Shown: positions 39,392 to 41,697 of the stretch, one piece after another
Numbering within the stretch: the first letter of the stretch is position 1
Layout: the number at the start of each line of letters is the position of its first letter
Assembly: GCF_900099655.1 (NCBI RefSeq)
Contig: NZ_FNDC01000022.1
Span: forward strand, 1-41,697
Direction: 5' to 3'
DNA length: 41,697 nt
Source of the DNA: Planococcus glaciei
GTDB taxonomy: Bacteria; Bacillota; Bacilli; Bacillales_A; Planococcaceae
Translations under genes and position numbers: made by a program
Notes under the pieces: model-generated
The model's database searches: none
Seen by the model: only the letters and a program-made list of their open reading frames with translations
Told to the model about the DNA's origin: nothing

Positions 39392-40849
39392 TTAATAAGT
39401 TGTCAGTTTCAGGATTTTCTGTACGCCGTAAACGCCGCGCTGCCAGAAGGAAAAGCCGTCCTGGTATTCTTCTACGTCCAAAGTATACAAGGCGTCTTCG
39501 TTATTCCACAGGCGATTGAAATAAGCGTCCATATCTTTCGACAGTTCACTATCGTGCGGCGCGAGAATCCGGATATCATTTTCCAGATTGTAATTATCCA
39601 GTGTGCGTTCCGTGTAATTCGCCGATCCGCCCATAATAATCCGCTCTTTTTTGGTGTTGATCATGATAGATTTTGTGTGGAATTGGCTTTTGGTTGTGTT
39701 GTACCAGCGGACTTTCAGATTCCCGTTCGCTTCTTCATACATTTCATTGACCACCGGGCGGTTCGGCAGCCCGGTCTTTTCTGTGCCGAAGGCGTTTTCG
39801 TTCGGATCCAGAATCATCCGTACATCCACTCCGCGGTTAGCCGCTTCTTTCAATGCATCCACAACTTCGCTTTCCGCAATATAAAACATTGCGAGCCAAA
39901 TACTGTCGCCTTTTTGCGCTTTTTCGATGTCTTTCAGCAGCGCATCGAATATTTGCCGTTCGGTCAGGTATTGCGCAGCATATTCCCCCTGCTGTTCTGT
40001 TGCTTCCACTCGCGGCAGCTCTGCAGGTCCGCCTGAAAATTTGGCAACGGCTTCTTCTGCTTCCAGCATGTCGTTGATGATGGGTCCGCTGACCTTGAAT
40101 GCCATATTGCCATGAAAACCGCTTGCATTATGCGGATTGGCCGAACTGATGATGGCTTCTTTTTCCGTAATCAATGCTTTTCGGTGATTGGCTTTGATGT
40201 TCATCATTTCCATATACGAAGCAACCGATAATTTAGGAGCATCGCTCGACATGCCATTGGGCACCCAGCCACGGCTGTCGACATCAAACCACTGGAAAAT
40301 CACTCGGTAAAATCCCGAATACAGCGGCGTCGAATCCCGCAGCGCATCCAAATCGGTATACACCACTTCCACGCCTGCCTCTTCCAACGTGCCGAGCAGC
40401 TGGCTTTCATACGAGCCATAACCGTTATTCAACGGATCCGTTATAAAATAGATCGGCATGTCCGGATTTTCTTGTTTTTTCTTCAATAAATGATCCGTCA
40501 GCATTTCTGAAACAGCCGGAAAATCAATTTTCTGGTCATTGTAATTATCAAACAAGAAAAAATCCACAACGATAAACTCTTCCGCTTCGTCAATGGCTTT
40601 ATTAATCTCATCAAAAATCTCCAATTCGTGTTTTAGGCCTGTCCCTTTCTTATCTTGGGCATATGAGAGGTCATAAAGCATCTCTACATTTTCCAGTTGG
40701 TGCATCTCCCCTGCAAACGAAACGCCCGGCGGCAAAGGCTTGAATGTATGCCACACAATAACCGCTATGTACAATAAAGCGAGGATGCCGGCCGTCCCTA
40801 ACACAATTCGCTTTCGCTTGCTCCAGCCTTGAAATCTCTTTCTTATCAT
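39392..40849 (-). CDS. Membrane-anchored phospholipase D-like protein with variant HKD motifs
   Basis: This 485-residue protein has one N-terminal membrane helix (about residues 15-34) and two phospholipase D half-domains. The first HKD motif is HRK at 222-224 with Glu229 where Asp is usual; the second is HTK at 391-393 with Asn398 where Asp is usual. The following serine/asparagine residues (SSANPHN, GGSANYT) are conserved. The catalytic His and Lys are therefore kept in both halves and the third residue is changed in both. It may be a phosphodiesterase or phosphatidyltransferase on lipids, or a nuclease; I cannot tell which. No good Shine-Dalgarno is apparent beyond GGGGG 8-10 nt upstream. 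Confidence 0.8.
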   Translation of the reverse strand: MIRKRFQGWSKRKRIVLGTAGILALLYIAVIVWHTFKPLPPGVSFAGEMHQLENVEMLYDLSYAQDKKGTGLKHELEIFDEINKAIDEAEEFIVVDFFLFDNYNDQKIDFPAVSEMLTDHLLKKKQENPDMPIYFITDPLNNGYGSYESQLLGTLEEAGVEVVYTDLDALRDSTPLYSGFYRVIFQWFDVDSRGWVPNGMSSDAPKLSVASYMEMMNIKANHRKALITEKEAIISSANPHNASGFHGNMAFKVSGPIINDMLEAEEAVAKFSGGPAELPRVEATEQQGEYAAQYLTERQIFDALLKDIEKAQKGDSIWLAMFYIAESEVVDALKEAANRGVDVRMILDPNENAFGTEKTGLPNRPVVNEMYEEANGNLKVRWYNTTKSQFHTKSIMINTKKERIIMGGSANYTERTLDNYNLENDIRILAPHDSELSKDMDAYFNRLWNNEDALYTLDVEEYQDGFSFWQRGVYGVQKILKLTTY

Positions 40850-40910
40850 GAATACTTCCCCCTCGCTTTCATTATAACAAGAAGGAATAGAAAGAATTTC
40901 TTTTTTTATT

Positions 40911-40942
40911 GGAATAAAAAACCAGCTGAAAGCTCAGCTGGT
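40911..40942 (-). terminator. Intrinsic terminator of the ECF sigma gene
   Basis: ACCAGCTGA (40921-40929) pairs perfectly with TCAGCTGGT (40934-40942), loop AAGC. The A run at 40916-40920 reads as a T tract on the minus strand. Confidence 0.88.
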
Positions 40943-40960
40943 GGGTTAGATTTTATGAAA

Positions 40961-41497
40961 TTAAGCGATTTGAACATATTCGCGTGTGCGCGCATCTTCA
41001 AGCAGCATGTCTTTCAAGCGTTGCTTGCCCCGGAACAAACGGGATTTTACGGTGCCGATCGATACTTTCATCGCTTCCGCAATTTCGATCAGCGACAACT
41101 GGTGAACGTAGAAATAAAGAATCGTCGTACGGTAAATCGAATCCAGCTCCGAAATCTTGTGGCGGATCATCACCGAAACGTCCTGCTGCTCCAAAATTTC
41201 AGATACCCCGGCTTCGTCAGAAGGAATCAAATCAAGAAGGGATACATCCAAGCCTTCCGGCTGGTAAGCTACATGTTTGCTGCGGCGTACATTTTTGCGG
41301 TAGCGGTCACGGAAAGTGTTCATACAGATTGTCGTCAACCATGCTTTCAAATGATCCACTTCCTGAATCGATGACTCATAACGCACAACTTTCAGCCAAA
41401 CTTCCTGCATCAAGTCCTCCGCTTCAGCTTTATTGCGGGTCAATTTCAAACATAGATGATAAATATAGCGGTTGTATTCTGCATATAAACTTTCCAT
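40961..41497 (-). CDS. ECF-type RNA polymerase sigma factor
   Basis: This 178-residue sigma factor of the extracytoplasmic-function group has sigma region 2 (about residues 1-70, with YIYHLCLKLTRNKAEAEDLMQEVWLKV) and region 4 (about 115-165, LSLIEIAEAMKVSIGTVKSRLFRGKQRL), with no region 3 and no extra C-terminal domain. It would direct RNA polymerase to stress-specific promoters. No anti-sigma gene follows: a terminator and then the phospholipase D-like gene lie downstream, and upstream sequence in the window is noncoding. GGAGG lies 7 nt before the ATG. I could not identify its own promoter type. It is not the stress sigma SigB. Confidence 0.9.
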   Translation of the reverse strand: MESLYAEYNRYIYHLCLKLTRNKAEAEDLMQEVWLKVVRYESSIQEVDHLKAWLTTICMNTFRDRYRKNVRRSKHVAYQPEGLDVSLLDLIPSDEAGVSEILEQQDVSVMIRHKISELDSIYRTTILYFYVHQLSLIEIAEAMKVSIGTVKSRLFRGKQRLKDMLLEDARTREYVQIA

Positions 41498-41598
41498 GAT
41501 CGTGCCTCCGTCCGTTTTTCTTATTAACCTTATTGTGCCCTATCCGAAACTTACGCTCTATCGCTTTCACTTTCATTAAACTTACAAAGTTGTAATCT

Positions 41599-41697
41599 AG
41601 AAAAGCGTAGGCGCCTTGTTAAGCTCCGAAAAGCGCTGGAGGACTGGGCAGTGATGGCGCACTTTGCCATCGCAGACCAGTCTGAAGCGTCTCGAGG
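41599..41697. repeat. Modular intergenic repeat R4, reversed, cut by window end
   Basis: Read on the minus strand, this is a type B unit (GATGGCAAAGTGCGCCATCAC, closing with CGCTTTTCT) in the opposite orientation to R1-R3. GATGGC and GCGCCATC form a hairpin. It lies about 100 bp upstream of the ECF sigma gene and continues beyond the last base. The 100 bp between shows no promoter I trust. Confidence 0.7.

Overview
The window reads as a chromosomal segment of a Firmicute of the Planococcaceae type (Planococcus or a close relative). This rests on gene content and order: many genes match the Bacillus subtilis ywh/ywg/ywf/ywd neighbourhood, Shine-Dalgarno sites are strong (AAGGAG type), GTG and TTG starts are frequent, and most genes end in an intrinsic terminator. 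It is mostly housekeeping DNA with no prophage, CRISPR array, rRNA or tRNA visible. The species assignment is inference.

Layout. 1-1400: the 3' part of an IS1182-type transposase cut by the window edge, its terminator, then a modular intergenic repeat. 1386-8060: polyamine genes speB-speE (minus strand), an apparently free-standing small RNA gene, then ywhD, ywhB, ywgA, ywfO, lipL (octanoyl transfer) and hemQ (last step of coproporphyrin-dependent haem synthesis). 8300-15900: an unknown membrane protein, a DUF4230-ung-ywdI-ywdK operon, pdxK, an orphan pair of peptide-type ABC permeases, and yojF-bshB2 for bacillithiol. 16000-23900: a YjiH-type membrane protein, then threonine breakdown (tdh and kbl) with a cystine importer (tcyABC) and an M20 amidohydrolase lying between them.

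23900-31100: a large secreted metallopeptidase with an elaborate dyad-rich upstream region, then a sulfur-recycling cluster yrrT-luxS-mccA-mccB that takes S-ribosylhomocysteine to homocysteine, cystathionine and cysteine, followed by a YczE-type membrane protein and a YbaK-type deacylase. 31100-41500: topB, a NERD-domain putative nuclease, a flavin reductase, a monovalent cation/proton antiporter, a small coiled-coil protein, a YfmM-type ABC-F protein, a membrane-anchored phospholipase D-like protein and an ECF sigma factor. Together with bshB2 and tcyABC, the yrrT-luxS-mccAB cluster makes cysteine and thiol supply a theme of the window.

The least explained material is intergenic. (1) Four arrays of short direct repeats step by 21, 21, 20 (21) bp or by exactly 21 bp, two turns of the DNA helix; two of them flank the NERD gene. 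(2) About 124-bp modular repeats ending in a CCGCTTTTCTT box occur at four sites, and one supplies the last codons and stop of yrrT. (3) A promoter-to-terminator noncoding unit lies between ywhD and speE, with a C-rich 15-nt hairpin loop. I know no name for any of these three.
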